From Aquimarina acroporae (GTDB lineage: Bacteria > Bacteroidota > Bacteroidia > Flavobacteriales > Flavobacteriaceae), in contig NZ_JALPRE010000006.1 in the NCBI RefSeq assembly GCF_023195925.1, forward strand, positions 558,001 to 622,000: a stretch of DNA of 64,000 nt, in the 5' to 3' direction. The translations under genes were made by a program, and so were the position numbers. Under the pieces are notes generated by a model that made no database searches, was not told the DNA's origin, and saw nothing but the letters and a program-made list of their open reading frames with translations. How positions within the stretch are numbered: position 1 is the stretch's first letter; each line of letters begins with the position of its first letter. Below, piece after piece: positions 55,386 to 64,000 of the stretch.

Positions 55386-56618
55386 TTATTTTCTTAAGTT
55401 TTTTATTCTTTGTAGAAGAGTAGGGTGGGAGTAATGTATAAATACCATTGCCGGATGAGGTGTGAGGTTACTAAAGTTATTTTTAGATAATTTTTTTAAA
55501 CTATTGATAAGAGCTTCGCTGTTGTAGGTGTCTTTGGCATAATCATCCGCTTGATATTCAAAAGCTCGAGATACTATGTTCATGATCAGACCGGTGACCT
55601 CAGAAATTGGACTGTATAATATTCCGAATGTAATTAAACCAATATGAAAAGAGGGTACATCAACATTAAGCGCTTCAGACAGTAATGGGTTGGCTATAAA
55701 CAATGATAAAAACCATAAGGTTATTCCGGTTAGAGCAACAGATAAGATCAGATTAATAATAACATGTCTTTTCTTGTAGTGTCCAACTTCATGAGCAAGA
55801 ACAGCAACTATTTCTTCATTGCTTAGGTCTTTAATTAGAGTGTCATAAAGGGTAATTCTTTTTTCACTTCCGAATCCAGAAAAATAGGCATTGGCTTTGG
55901 TACTTCGTTTAGAGCCATCAATAACAAAAATGTCTTTTAACTGGAAACCAACTTTTTTTGAGTACTCCTCTATGGTATTTCTTAAGTCTCCAGGTTCTAG
56001 TGGGGATTGTTTATTAAAAATAGGTACAATTAAACGAGCGTAAAACATGTTCATCGCTACAGTAAATATAGATACTAAGATCCAAGCATAGATCCAAAAC
56101 GAAGAGCCTGTAAGTTCATAAAACCACATGATCAAAGCTATAAGCCCACCACCAACAATGATCATCATAATGATACTTTTAATTTTATCAATAAAAAATG
56201 TCTTTTTGGTCATTTTGTTAAAACCAAACTTTTCTTCTATCACAAAAACTTTATAGTACATGGTAGGAGTAGAAAGTATATCACTACCGATCATAATAAT
56301 TCCGAAAAAAATAAGACCAACTCCAATAGGGTTATGGGTATAACTCCTTGCCATGTTGTCTACCCAGGCGAAGCCGTCTAAAAAGAAAAAAACAAGCATA
56401 ATACCTAGTGAAATAGCCGAAGAAACTAACTTAAACCTGTAATTTGCCCGCTTGTAGGCGATGGATTTTTCGTATTCATCTTTAGGATAAACGTCAGTAA
56501 GTTCCTCTGGAATATCATCATTATAATGTCTTGCATTTAATATATCTAACAGTGAATCTATTAAAAACACAATAACAATAATGGCAATCAATAAATAAAA
56601 CAGGGAAATTGGGGTCAT
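55386..56618 (-). CDS. M48-family membrane metalloprotease (Ste24-like)
   Basis: 410 residues with about five to six membrane segments. Zinc site HEVGH at 276-280 (VAVLAHEVGHYKKRH) and a further Glu ligand in AFEYQADDYA (near 355) are intact. The layout, with an N-terminal CAAX_prot_M48-like region followed by the protease domain and more membrane segments, is that of Ste24/CAAX-type M48 proteases. Role: probably membrane protein quality control or processing in the inner membrane. It lies between spoT (178-bp gap) and the TrmH gene (92-bp gap). Confidence 0.92.
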   Translation of the reverse strand: MTPISLFYLLIAIIVIVFLIDSLLDILNARHYNDDIPEELTDVYPKDEYEKSIAYKRANYRFKLVSSAISLGIMLVFFFLDGFAWVDNMARSYTHNPIGVGLIFFGIIMIGSDILSTPTMYYKVFVIEEKFGFNKMTKKTFFIDKIKSIIMMIIVGGGLIALIMWFYELTGSSFWIYAWILVSIFTVAMNMFYARLIVPIFNKQSPLEPGDLRNTIEEYSKKVGFQLKDIFVIDGSKRSTKANAYFSGFGSEKRITLYDTLIKDLSNEEIVAVLAHEVGHYKKRHVIINLILSVALTGITLWFLSLFIANPLLSEALNVDVPSFHIGLITFGILYSPISEVTGLIMNIVSRAFEYQADDYAKDTYNSEALINSLKKLSKNNFSNLTPHPAMVFIHYSHPTLLQRIKNLRK

Positions 56619-56710
56619 TGGTTATAGCAATTAAGTTCTTTCCTTTGGGGTTTGTAGGAAGTGGTAAGATAATGATTTAAATCTATTTATATTACAATTT
56701 TTTTAAACTT

Positions 56711-57523
56711 TTATTTTCTGAAGTCTCGTTGTCTTTTGGCTTCAAAAATTAGAATTCCCGCTGCAACTGAAACATTCATAGAGTCTATAACACCGCTCAT
56801 AGGTATTTTGATATTTTGGGATGCGTTATTCAAAAAATCAGTACTCAGGCCAGTTGCTTCTGTACCTACGACTATGGCTGTAGATTTTGTGTAATCTTGT
56901 ATATGGTAATCTTCAGATTGGTCTAACGCGGCTCCATAAATTGTTATATTTTCATTCTTTAAAAAGGAGATGATTTCTTTTGTCGACCCTATACCAACAT
57001 TATTGGTAAATAAGCAACCGACACTTGATCTTATAATATTCGGGTTGTAGATGTCGGTTTTTGGGTTAGCTATTAATACCGCATCCAATTGGGCGGCGTC
57101 AGCCGTTCTAAGTAATGCTCCAATATTACCCGGTTTTTCTGGTGCTTCGGCAACCAAAATTAATGGTGTTTTTGATGATAATTTCAAATTGTGAATACCC
57201 AGATCCTTAGATTTTGCCACAGCCAATACACCTTCAGTGGTAGTTCTGTACGCTAACTTTTGATAGATTTCAATAGTAATTTCAAACAGTTCTGTAGCGC
57301 TATCATTGTCTGTAAGGATGTTCACTATCTCCTCATGTGAAATGATAGAAGTACAATAGTATAGCTGTGTAATACTATAACCACCTTGTATAGCCAGGTG
57401 AATTTCACGTTGGCCTTCGATCAAAAAACTTTTCTCTTTTTTTCTTACTCGAGATTTTTCCTTCAACTGATTTAGAAGTTTGATTCTCGAATTTTGAGCA
57501 CTGGTGATTTGATTTTTTTGCAT
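56711..57523 (-). CDS. TrmH/SpoU-family RNA methyltransferase
   Basis: 270 residues from the ATG at 57523 (MQKNQITSAQNSRIKLLNQL); the longer frame from 57592 runs into the histidine kinase end and is unlikely. An N-terminal RNA-binding-like part (about 1-95) precedes the SPOUT domain with ILVAEAPEKPGNIGALLRTADAA, IIRSSVGCLFTN, AIVVGTEATGLS and IPMSGVIDSMNVSVAAGILIFEA, the trefoil-knot SAM motifs. It probably 2'-O-methylates tRNA or rRNA; the exact site is unknown. It follows the kinase gene by 43 bp. Confidence 0.9.
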   Translation of the reverse strand: MQKNQITSAQNSRIKLLNQLKEKSRVRKKEKSFLIEGQREIHLAIQGGYSITQLYYCTSIISHEEIVNILTDNDSATELFEITIEIYQKLAYRTTTEGVLAVAKSKDLGIHNLKLSSKTPLILVAEAPEKPGNIGALLRTADAAQLDAVLIANPKTDIYNPNIIRSSVGCLFTNNVGIGSTKEIISFLKNENITIYGAALDQSEDYHIQDYTKSTAIVVGTEATGLSTDFLNNASQNIKIPMSGVIDSMNVSVAAGILIFEAKRQRDFRK

Positions 57524-57566
57524 AATCACAAATATAGAAATAGGATGTAAAAAAGAGAGTAGTTTT

Positions 57567-60341
57567 TTATGAATTTGAAGAGGATAAGTCACGCATAGTG
57601 TCTTCGATTTCTTTAAGAATTAATGGGAAAGATAGACGAAGTAATTCAAATTCTTCATGTATTTTGCCGAAATCATCGTCATTGGCTGAAAGTTTTTCGA
57701 TTTTTTCTAGAATTGTTGCTTCTTTTTCTAAACCAATGGTTTTAAAGCTAGACTTTAATTTATGGGCAATCTCTTTGGCTTTAGAACTGTCTTTGTTCTT
57801 GATAACTTCGGTTAAAGCTTTGTAATCATTTGGAGTTTCTTCTAAGAATATTTGTAGTACACTCTTTATTGTTTCATTATCGTGATCAAATGTTTTTTTC
57901 AAAAAAGATAGATCGCAGTATTGTGTTTTGTTTTGGGCTGAAGAATTACCAATAGTTTTGGTAGACTCGTTTTTCTCTTCCTTAAGATGTTCTACATTAG
58001 GTTTTAGACTATATAATATTTCCTCTAAAGCCTTTTCACTCAATGGTTTTGTAAGATAAAAGTTCATCCCCGAACTCATAGCCTTCATTTTAGATTCTGG
58101 AAAAACATCAGCAGAACAAGCTACTATAGGGATTTGATTGATTTTTGGATTGGTTGATTTTCGAATAATTTGGGTGGCTTCAGACCCGTCCATTACAGGC
58201 ATATGCATATCCATTAGAATGAGATCGAAGGTTTCTTTTTCTAAAGTTTCAATAGCTATTTTTCCATTTTCGGCAATTACCACTTCTACACTCCAATTGG
58301 ATAATAATTGTTTGATAAAAAATTGATTCATTTTGTTGTCTTCAACCACGAGCACCTTCATTCCTGATAATTCTCCGAGATTATCTATAATTTCTGAATT
58401 AGCATTATGATGGTCAGAGGTCTTAAAGTTACTCTTGTCAAATTGTATAGAGAAATCGAATGAAGATCCAACTTGGGGTGTGCTTTTTGCGTTTAGTATA
58501 CCTCCTTGTAATTCGATAAGTTGTTTTGAAATAGAAAGCCCTAAGCCGGTTCCTTCAATTTTATTTTTTCCAGGTTTGTGAACTTGATAAAAGCTTTCAA
58601 ATATGTTTTTTAGTTTGTCTTCTGGTATTCCCACTCCTGTATCTTTCACCAAAAAGTTCAACGTTATATGATCATCGAGGATCTCGTGGGTAGTAACTTG
58701 AATAATAACTTCTCCTTTTTGGGTGAATTTTATAGCGTTTCCTAATAAATTAATCAATATTTGATTCAATCGCAATTGATCACCAACAATAAATTTTGGA
58801 ACGGTGGTGTCTATAAAGACTTTGTAGGTCAATCCTTTTTCGTCGGCTTTAATTTTAAAACCTCGAGATAAGTTGTTTAGAAGTTCATGAAGATTAAAAT
58901 CCTCTTTGTGTAATGTAAGTTTTCCCGCTTCGATTTTAGAAAAATCCAGAATATCATTAATGAGTACTAATAAGTTTTCTGCAGAAAATTGAATCCCATC
59001 AAGGTTTTTTTTGTCAACTGTAGGATTGCTAAAATTACTTTTTTGCAAAATTCCGGTAAGTCCCAATATTACATTTAGTGGGGTACGAATTTCATGACTC
59101 ATATTGGATAAAAAAACAGACTTAGCCTTAGCCGATTTTTCTGCCAAAACTTTTGCTTCACGTATTTCGTTATCGATGATTTTTCTATTGGTAATATCCC
59201 TAAAAAAAGCATTGAATAAGTAATCATCTTTTATTTCGATGGCAACAATAGTAAGTTCGATATATACCACCGTTCCATTTCTTCGGTTTACCGAGGTTTC
59301 TACTCTTTTATTAATAAGATCATCATCACCCGTTTTAATATAATTAGCAAAACTCGCTTTAAGTTGTTTTCTTAATTTATACGGTACAAGATGGTAAACA
59401 CTTTTTCCAATAGTTTCCTCTCTTTTTAGTTCGAGGATATGTTCTGCTTGTTTATTCCAGTTCAATACAGTGCCTTTGCTATTGGTAAGAATAACTCCGT
59501 CCATAGCGGTTTCAAGAATGATTGATTTTAGGTATTCACTGTATTTTAGGTCTTCTTCGATCTTTTTTTTGTCAATGATCTCTTGAGTTAAACGCTCATT
59601 GATTTTTTCAAGACTATATAGCTGCTTTTGCAGCATTTTTAGCATTTGCTGCTTGGTCGGGAAGTTAATCAGGTCTTTGGCTAAAATTTCTCCCGGGATA
59701 ACATTAAGGATAGCAGTAAAAGAATCTAATAGATGATATGATTCAAAGTGCTTTTTATAGATAAATAGATAAATATTGGTGATGGCATTGATCCCCAAAC
59801 TTTTTTTTATTCTGAAAAAAATTTCATTAGAAAATTCTAATAACCTTTTTTGTTCTTTGATGATATCAATTGAAGCGAAATCATATTCGAGTGCAAGAGC
59901 AGTTTTAATACTGCGAATTTTTGAGTCACTGGAACTTCCGGTAAGCTCTGAAGATTTTTTCAATACTTCTAAAAGAAAATCTTTACATAATATCAATTCC
60001 TGTTTCTCCAAGGGATAAAATATTAATCTGAAACCCTTGTGTTGTTGTAATAGCGGGAATTTTTCTTCAATTTTCTTCCGAAGCTTTTCTTTTGTAGCTT
60101 GTTTATTGTGATCTAAGTAGTATTCTTCCAGTAAAAGATAAACCTCAGGTAACGATATGATTTTCCTTTTTAGATTAGATTCTTTGAAAATTTTGATTTT
60201 GGTTTCCAGATTTGATCCAATAGTTGGTGGAGCAATCTTTTTTTCAAAAAATAGTACAAGATTTACTATTTCTTGCTCTTCTGGTTTTGCAGGTAGATCA
60301 CTTTTTCTTTTAGATAATATGTTTTTAAGCCAATTAATCAT
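57567..60341 (-). CDS. Soluble hybrid histidine kinase (PAS-HisKA-HATPase-REC-HPt)
   Basis: 924 residues. About 1-265 is an uncharacterised helical region with no membrane span. Then PAS (about 268-385), HisKA with H416 in SNMSHE, and HATPase (N-box N535, G1 D567 in DTGVGIP, G2 GTGLGLSI). REC follows with phosphoacceptor D711 and K765, and an HPt domain with H860 (AHKLKSS) ends it. All phosphorelay residues are present, so it is a full four-step relay in one chain. The missing membrane sensor is notable: a small membrane protein gene starts the same unit and ends 6 bp upstream, so it may be the input partner. No separate response regulator is encoded beside it. Confidence 0.94.
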   Translation of the reverse strand: MINWLKNILSKRKSDLPAKPEEQEIVNLVLFFEKKIAPPTIGSNLETKIKIFKESNLKRKIISLPEVYLLLEEYYLDHNKQATKEKLRKKIEEKFPLLQQHKGFRLIFYPLEKQELILCKDFLLEVLKKSSELTGSSSDSKIRSIKTALALEYDFASIDIIKEQKRLLEFSNEIFFRIKKSLGINAITNIYLFIYKKHFESYHLLDSFTAILNVIPGEILAKDLINFPTKQQMLKMLQKQLYSLEKINERLTQEIIDKKKIEEDLKYSEYLKSIILETAMDGVILTNSKGTVLNWNKQAEHILELKREETIGKSVYHLVPYKLRKQLKASFANYIKTGDDDLINKRVETSVNRRNGTVVYIELTIVAIEIKDDYLFNAFFRDITNRKIIDNEIREAKVLAEKSAKAKSVFLSNMSHEIRTPLNVILGLTGILQKSNFSNPTVDKKNLDGIQFSAENLLVLINDILDFSKIEAGKLTLHKEDFNLHELLNNLSRGFKIKADEKGLTYKVFIDTTVPKFIVGDQLRLNQILINLLGNAIKFTQKGEVIIQVTTHEILDDHITLNFLVKDTGVGIPEDKLKNIFESFYQVHKPGKNKIEGTGLGLSISKQLIELQGGILNAKSTPQVGSSFDFSIQFDKSNFKTSDHHNANSEIIDNLGELSGMKVLVVEDNKMNQFFIKQLLSNWSVEVVIAENGKIAIETLEKETFDLILMDMHMPVMDGSEATQIIRKSTNPKINQIPIVACSADVFPESKMKAMSSGMNFYLTKPLSEKALEEILYSLKPNVEHLKEEKNESTKTIGNSSAQNKTQYCDLSFLKKTFDHDNETIKSVLQIFLEETPNDYKALTEVIKNKDSSKAKEIAHKLKSSFKTIGLEKEATILEKIEKLSANDDDFGKIHEEFELLRLSFPLILKEIEDTMRDLSSSNS

Positions 60342-60347
60342 TAATGG

Positions 60348-60752
60348 CTATATTTTACTTGCTTTATAAATTTTATAAAAGCCTAATGCAGATAATCCCC
60401 AAGTGAGAATTAAAGCAACAAACCAAATGTAATTGCCTGGAGTTTCACCAAAAAGGTTTTTGAATATGTTGTAATTAAAAATATGAGCAATTTGCATATG
60501 TAAGTGACCTAGGGCCATTACCACGAACCCCCATGCTAATAAAGTCATTCCAGAACCAAATTTTCCTCCTTTGAGTTTAGTGGCGGTAAGAAAACTAAAA
60601 ATTAAGGCTATCGCTAGAAAAGGCATTTCCAATAATCCAAAAATTTGTTCGGCATTCAATCCGGCGGTAGAATGTGTATTGTGATCTTGTGCAAAAGCGC
60701 TTTGGGGTAACAAAAATATACCTAGTGTAGATAAGAAGTAATATATTTTCAT
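60348..60752 (-). CDS. Small membrane protein with His cluster, linked to the histidine kinase
   Basis: 134 residues from the ATG at 60752; a longer frame to 60812 has a weaker start and would place the promoter repeats inside the gene. Signal-like N-terminus (about 1-21, SAFAQD), then three membrane segments (about 43-58, 66-90, 107-127). Histidines H24, H27, H83, H85 and H90 include a GHLHMQIAH cluster at a membrane edge, compatible with metal or heme binding, but this is inference. I do not recognise the family. It ends 6 bp before the histidine kinase start, so the two are co-transcribed. Twin 20-bp repeats lie just upstream. Confidence 0.72.
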   Translation of the reverse strand: MKIYYFLSTLGIFLLPQSAFAQDHNTHSTAGLNAEQIFGLLEMPFLAIALIFSFLTATKLKGGKFGSGMTLLAWGFVVMALGHLHMQIAHIFNYNIFKNLFGETPGNYIWFVALILTWGLSALGFYKIYKASKI

Positions 60753-60786
60753 AGTTAGAAGGGTTTTGCTAAAAATAATGAAAAAA

Positions 60787-60834
60787 ATGTATTTTTTATA
60801 GATAAAATGCATTTTTTATCGATAAAGTGTATTT
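60787..60834. repeat. Twin 20-bp tandem repeats (operator-like) upstream of the kinase unit
   Basis: Two tandem 20-bp copies (60787-60806, 60807-60826) differ at only two positions, and the first 8 bases of a third follow. Each carries a dyad, which is exact in the second copy (TTTATCGATAAA, 60815-60826). They lie 35-82 bp upstream of the start codon at 60752, where a repressor or activator would bind. Confidence 0.5.
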
Positions 60835-60851
60835 GTTCTTGAAATTGAAAA

Positions 60852-60881
60852 TAAAAAAGCCCACCATTAGGTGAGCTTTTC
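60852..60881 (-). terminator. Rho-independent terminator after rplT
   Basis: On the minus strand AAAAGCTCACC pairs with GGTGGGCTTTT around TAAT, with one G-U pair, followed by more Ts. It ends the thrS-infC-rpmI-rplT operon. Confidence 0.88.
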
Positions 60882-60917
60882 TTATATAAGTGAGATTGTT
60901 TTGTTTTTAATAAAAGA

Positions 60918-61262
60918 TTACTTTACTTTTTCTACAATAGCTTTAAAAGCTTCTGGGTGATTCATAGCTAAATCGGCAAGAACCTTACGGTTAAGCTCGA
61001 TGTCATTAGCTTTAACTTTTCCCATAAATTGAGAATAAGACATACCGTGTAAACGTGCACCCGCATTAATACGTGTGATCCATAAAGCACGGAAAGTTCT
61101 CTTTTTATTTCTACGGTCTCTGTACGAGTATTGCATCGCTTTATCAACCGCGTTTTTTGCAACTGTCCAAACGTTTTTACGACGTCCGAAGTAACCTTTT
61201 GCTTGCTTAAGAACCTTTTTTCTTCTAGCTCTTTTAGCAACAGAATTTACTGATCTTGGCAT
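60918..61262 (-). CDS. rplT: 50S ribosomal protein L20
   Basis: 114 residues, standard length. [39 protein letters not shown] and [41 protein letters not shown] segments define L20, an early-assembly protein of the large subunit. In many bacteria L20 also represses its own operon. The 106-bp gap to rpmI is long enough for a leader structure, though I could not prove one. Last gene of the operon, followed by a terminator. Confidence 0.98.
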   Translation of the reverse strand: MPRSVNSVAKRARRKKVLKQAKGYFGRRKNVWTVAKNAVDKAMQYSYRDRRNKKRTFRALWITRINAGARLHGMSYSQFMGKVKANDIELNRKVLADLAMNHPEAFKAIVEKVK

Positions 61263-61368
61263 AATTTTAAATTTTTTAGTAGCAGGCGATTCAACTCTTA
61301 ATTTTTTGAATACTTTATAATGGCCTAACTCCTGGGTTTATACTAATTTTAACCTTATTAAAAAGTGA

Positions 61369-61566
61369 TTACTTTAAACGTAACTGCTCTTTAATACTAT
61401 TTTCATCGCTTTTGTGCACCAAAGTAGAGTGCGTTAAAGCAAGCTTACGCTTTTTAGATTTTTTTGTCAATATATGACTCTTAAAAGCGTGCTTTCTTTT
61501 GATTTTACCAGTACCGGTAAGCTTAAAACGCTTTTTAGCACTGGATTTTGTTTTCATTTTAGGCAT
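61369..61566 (-). CDS. rpmI: 50S ribosomal protein L35
   Basis: 65 residues. [41 protein letters not shown] is the standard L35 sequence. Second-to-last gene of the thrS-infC-rpmI-rplT operon, 61 bp after infC. Very basic, cytoplasmic, binds 23S rRNA. Confidence 0.97.
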   Translation of the reverse strand: MPKMKTKSSAKKRFKLTGTGKIKRKHAFKSHILTKKSKKRKLALTHSTLVHKSDENSIKEQLRLK

Positions 61567-61627
61567 TGTATCCTCGTTTTTATAATCTCACTTATTATCG
61601 TAATACTTCCAATAGAGAAGTCGTTTT

Positions 61628-62179
61628 TTATTTTTTAGGAGCAATAAACATAATCATACGTTTACCTTCAAGTTTTGGCATTTGTTCAACTTTACCATAC
61701 TCCTCAAGTTCCTGTGCCAATCTAAGAAGTAAGATTTGCCCTTGATCTTTATATATTATCGAACGCCCTTTGAAGAAAACATAAGCTTTTAGTTTTGCAC
61801 CTTCACTTAAGAACTTAATTGCGTGTTTTTTCTTAAACTCATAATCGTGTTCATCAGTATTCGGTCCAAATCGAATTTCTTTAATAACAACTTTAGTGGC
61901 CTTTGCTTTTAAGGCTTTATCTCTTTTCTTTTGTTCATAAAGAAATTTCTTGTAATCCATTACCTTACAAACAGGAGGAACGGCTTTAGGAGATATCTCA
62001 ACGAGATCTAATCCTTGTTCTTCGGCAATTGCTAACGCTTTGCGAGTAGGGTAGACCCCTACTTCGACATTGTCACCTACGAGACGCACTTCATCAACAC
62101 GAATCTTATTGTTGATTCTGTGAGCATCTTCTTTAATTATTCTTGCTGGTTTTTGAGACCTTCTTCTTCTTATTGCTAT
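61628..62179 (-). CDS. infC: Translation initiation factor IF-3, apparent AUA start
   Basis: 183 residues if translation starts at ATA 62179. The conserved N-terminal domain reads [20 protein letters not shown] then [24 protein letters not shown] stop lies two codons before the ATA, and no ATG, GTG or TTG occurs until GTG 62089, which would delete the first 30 conserved residues. IF-3 genes are known for rare starts (AUU in E. coli) that allow self-control, and AUA would be a variant. It blocks subunit association and checks the start codon. It lies 40 bp after thrS. Confidence 0.93.
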   Translation of the reverse strand: MAIRRRRSQKPARIIKEDAHRINNKIRVDEVRLVGDNVEVGVYPTRKALAIAEEQGLDLVEISPKAVPPVCKVMDYKKFLYEQKKRDKALKAKATKVVIKEIRFGPNTDEHDYEFKKKHAIKFLSEGAKLKAYVFFKGRSIIYKDQGQILLLRLAQELEEYGKVEQMPKLEGKRMIMFIAPKK

Positions 62180-62219
62180 GACTTAAAAATTTTAAATTAA
62201 ACTTAGTTTTTCTCTATTG

Positions 62220-64000
62220 TTATCCGTTAAACGGTTTTAGTGTATTTTCTATTTCTTTGTTCACAATCTTAGAAAACTCTTCAATTGTTATGGCGCCTAA
62301 ATCTTCACCTCCATGCTTTCGAACAGATATGGTCTGATCTTTTTCTTCCTGTTCCCCTACAATAATAATATAAGGAAATTTATTTATTTCAGCCTCTCTA
62401 ATCTTTTTTCCAATCGTTTCATTTCTATCATCTGCAAGGGCGCGAATTTCGACATTTTCTAACAAATTTAAAACTTTTTCAGAGTATTTTTCATATTTCT
62501 CGCTGATAGAGAGTACGATAGCTTGCTCTGGCATTAACCAAATAGGGAAGTTTCCTCCAGTATGTTCCAGCAATATAGCGATAAATCTTTCCATACTTCC
62601 AAAAGGTGCTCTATGAATCATAATAGGTTGATGAAGTTCATTGTCGCTTCCTTTGTAGGTAAGGTCAAAACGCTCGGGTAAATTATAGTCAACCTGTATA
62701 GTTCCTAATTGCCAACTTCTGCCTAGGGCGTCCTTAACCATAAAGTCTAATTTAGGACCATAAAAAGCAGCTTCCCCTGTTTCTACGACATAATTAAGAC
62801 CTTTTTCTTTAGTGGCATTTAAAATAGCATTTTCAGCTTTTTCCCAATTTTCTTCTTTTCCAATATATTTATCAGGGTTTTCAGGATCACGAAGTGAAAC
62901 TTGAGCTGTGAAATTTTCAAAACCAAGAGATCCAAAAACATATAATACTAAATCTATTACATTTTTGAATTCCTCATCCAATTGATCAGGAGTACAAAAA
63001 ATATGAGCGTCATCTTGAGTAAAACCTCTAACACGAGTTAGTCCATGCAGCTCACCACTCTGCTCATATCTGTATACTGTTCCAAACTCTGCATATCGTA
63101 TAGGTAAATCTTTATAAGACCAAGGACTACTGTTATAAATCTCACAATGATGAGGGCAGTTCATAGGTTTCAATAAGAATTCTTCTCCTTCTGCCGGGGT
63201 GTTAATAGGTTGAAAACTGTCTTCTCCATATTTAGCATAATGTCCAGAAGTAACGTAAAGCTCTTTTTGTCCAATATGTGGAGAGGCAACCATCTCGTAA
63301 CCTGCTTTTTTCTGTGCTTTTTTAAGGAATTGTTCCAGACGTTCGCGTAAAGCAGCGCCTTTAGGAAGCCATAATGGTAATCCCTGTCCTACTCTTTGAG
63401 AGAATGTGAAAAGACCTAATTCTTTTCCTAGTTTACGGTGATCTCTCTTTTTAGCTTCTTCAAGTAATTCTAGGTATTCTTTTAATTCTTTCTGTTTAGG
63501 AAAAGAAGTTCCATATACTCTAGTAAGTTGTTTGTTGTTTTCGTCACCTCGCCAATAGGCCCCAGCAACACTCATGATTTTAACCGCTTTTATAATCCCT
63601 GTGTTAGGGATGTGTCCTCCGCGACATAAATCAGTAAATGTATCATGATCGCAAAATGTAATCGTTCCGTCTTCCAGATTTTCGATTAACTCTAGTTTAT
63701 ATTCGTTTCCTTCTTCCTTATATTTATGTAATGCATCAGCCTTAGACACAGAACGCATTTTAAAATCATGCTTTCCTCTGGCTATTTCCAGCATTTTATC
63801 TTCAATTTTCTTGAAATCTTTTTCAGAAATAGTTTGGTCTCCTAAATCAACATCATAATAAAAACCATTTTCAATTGCAGGACCAATAGATAATTTAACT
63901 CCAGGATATAATTGTTCTAGAGCTTGTGCTAAAACGTGAGAAGAAGAATGTCTAAAAGCTGTTTTTCCTTCATCATCCTTCCAAGTAAATAATACAAGAT
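62220..64000 (-). CDS. thrS: Threonyl-tRNA synthetase (5' end outside window)
   Basis: About 593 residues are visible; the frame stays open to base 64000, so the internal ATG at 63794 is not the start. The N-terminal TGS domain (about 55 residues) lies beyond the window. The editing domain has HSSSH and DLCRGGH. The class II core has the zinc Cys in NCPHHCEIY, motif 2 [12 protein letters not shown] and motif 3 [12 protein letters not shown], and an anticodon-binding C-terminal domain follows ([29 protein letters not shown]). It charges tRNA-Thr and hydrolyses mischarged Ser-tRNA. First visible gene of the thrS-infC-rpmI-rplT operon. Confidence 0.97.
   Translation of the reverse strand, partial: LVLFTWKDDEGKTAFRHSSSHVLAQALEQLYPGVKLSIGPAIENGFYYDVDLGDQTISEKDFKKIEDKMLEIARGKHDFKMRSVSKADALHKYKEEGNEYKLELIENLEDGTITFCDHDTFTDLCRGGHIPNTGIIKAVKIMSVAGAYWRGDENNKQLTRVYGTSFPKQKELKEYLELLEEAKKRDHRKLGKELGLFTFSQRVGQGLPLWLPKGAALRERLEQFLKKAQKKAGYEMVASPHIGQKELYVTSGHYAKYGEDSFQPINTPAEGEEFLLKPMNCPHHCEIYNSSPWSYKDLPIRYAEFGTVYRYEQSGELHGLTRVRGFTQDDAHIFCTPDQLDEEFKNVIDLVLYVFGSLGFENFTAQVSLRDPENPDKYIGKEENWEKAENAILNATKEKGLNYVVETGEAAFYGPKLDFMVKDALGRSWQLGTIQVDYNLPERFDLTYKGSDNELHQPIMIHRAPFGSMERFIAILLEHTGGNFPIWLMPEQAIVLSISEKYEKYSEKVLNLLENVEIRALADDRNETIGKKIREAEINKFPYIIIVGEQEEKDQTISVRKHGGEDLGAITIEEFSKIVNKEIENTLKPFNG

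Noticed and set aside
61263..61368. L20 autoregulatory leader between rpmI and rplT
   Set aside because: The 106-bp gap is suitable, but I could not find a convincing conserved stem by eye, so no feature is claimed.

Overview
The window is a stretch of a low-GC Bacteroidota chromosome, almost certainly family Flavobacteriaceae; a marine Aquimarina-like genus is my guess, not something I can prove. Three things support the family: type IX secretion (T9SS) C-terminal sorting domains of both type A (amylase) and type B (939-aa protein), a SusC/SusD pair with other TonB-dependent receptors, and upstream boxes of the form TAnnTTTG, the flavobacterial -7 element. I saw no tRNA, rRNA, CRISPR array, insertion sequence, prophage or obvious pseudogene. 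Two genes run off the window: a TonB-dependent receptor on the left and thrS on the right.

Layout. 1-7.4 kb: receptor tail, a T9SS type B surface protein, an ABC exporter pair, and a conserved protein of unknown function that I read as a divergent protein-kinase-like fold. 7.4-15.0 kb: an eight-gene minus-strand run (two glycosyltransferases, Sua5, CCA-adding enzyme, heme A synthase, pRiA4b ORF-3-like protein, NdpA-like protein, TauE/SafE permease) behind the best promoter in the window. 15.1-18.5 kb: envelope sugar genes (methyltransferase, LPS-kinase-like protein, GT2, GT9). 18.5-28.8 kb: housekeeping genes dapD, ruvX, def, a DUF5606 gene, pyrG, yidC, a MORN-like protein, mnmA, a nitronate monooxygenase-like gene and mazG, several of them separated by clear terminators. 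29.0-38.8 kb: a compact alpha-glucan locus made of a membrane-bound AraC-type regulator, SusC, SusD and a convergent secreted GH13 amylase with three starch-binding-like modules. 39.0-46.1 kb: a methyltransferase, a DUF349 protein, aroE, tandem DUF368 proteins and a TPR protein. 46.4-57.5 kb: an aminotransferase, an OstA-like protein, a beta-propeller protein, purA, fur, spoT/relA, an M48 protease and a TrmH-family methylase. 57.5-60.8 kb: a soluble hybrid histidine kinase behind a small His-bearing membrane protein. 60.9-64.0 kb: the conserved thrS-infC-rpmI-rplT translation operon.

How the genes fit together. The glucan locus forms one pathway: the secreted amylase cuts starch-like polymer at the surface, SusD/SusC import the oligosaccharides, and the membrane regulator probably senses the sugar. 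The envelope genes (GTs, LPS kinase-like, OstA-like, and DUF368 proteins, a family shown to flip undecaprenyl phosphate) serve glycan and LPS assembly. spoT, fur and purA lie together and link (p)ppGpp, metal status and AMP synthesis.

The most interesting items are the kinase-like orphan (6322-7374), the membrane protein plus soluble histidine kinase unit with twin 20-bp operator-like repeats, the tandem DUF368 genes, a LacI-type 16-bp palindrome upstream of the amylase, and infC, which appears to start at the rare codon AUA.
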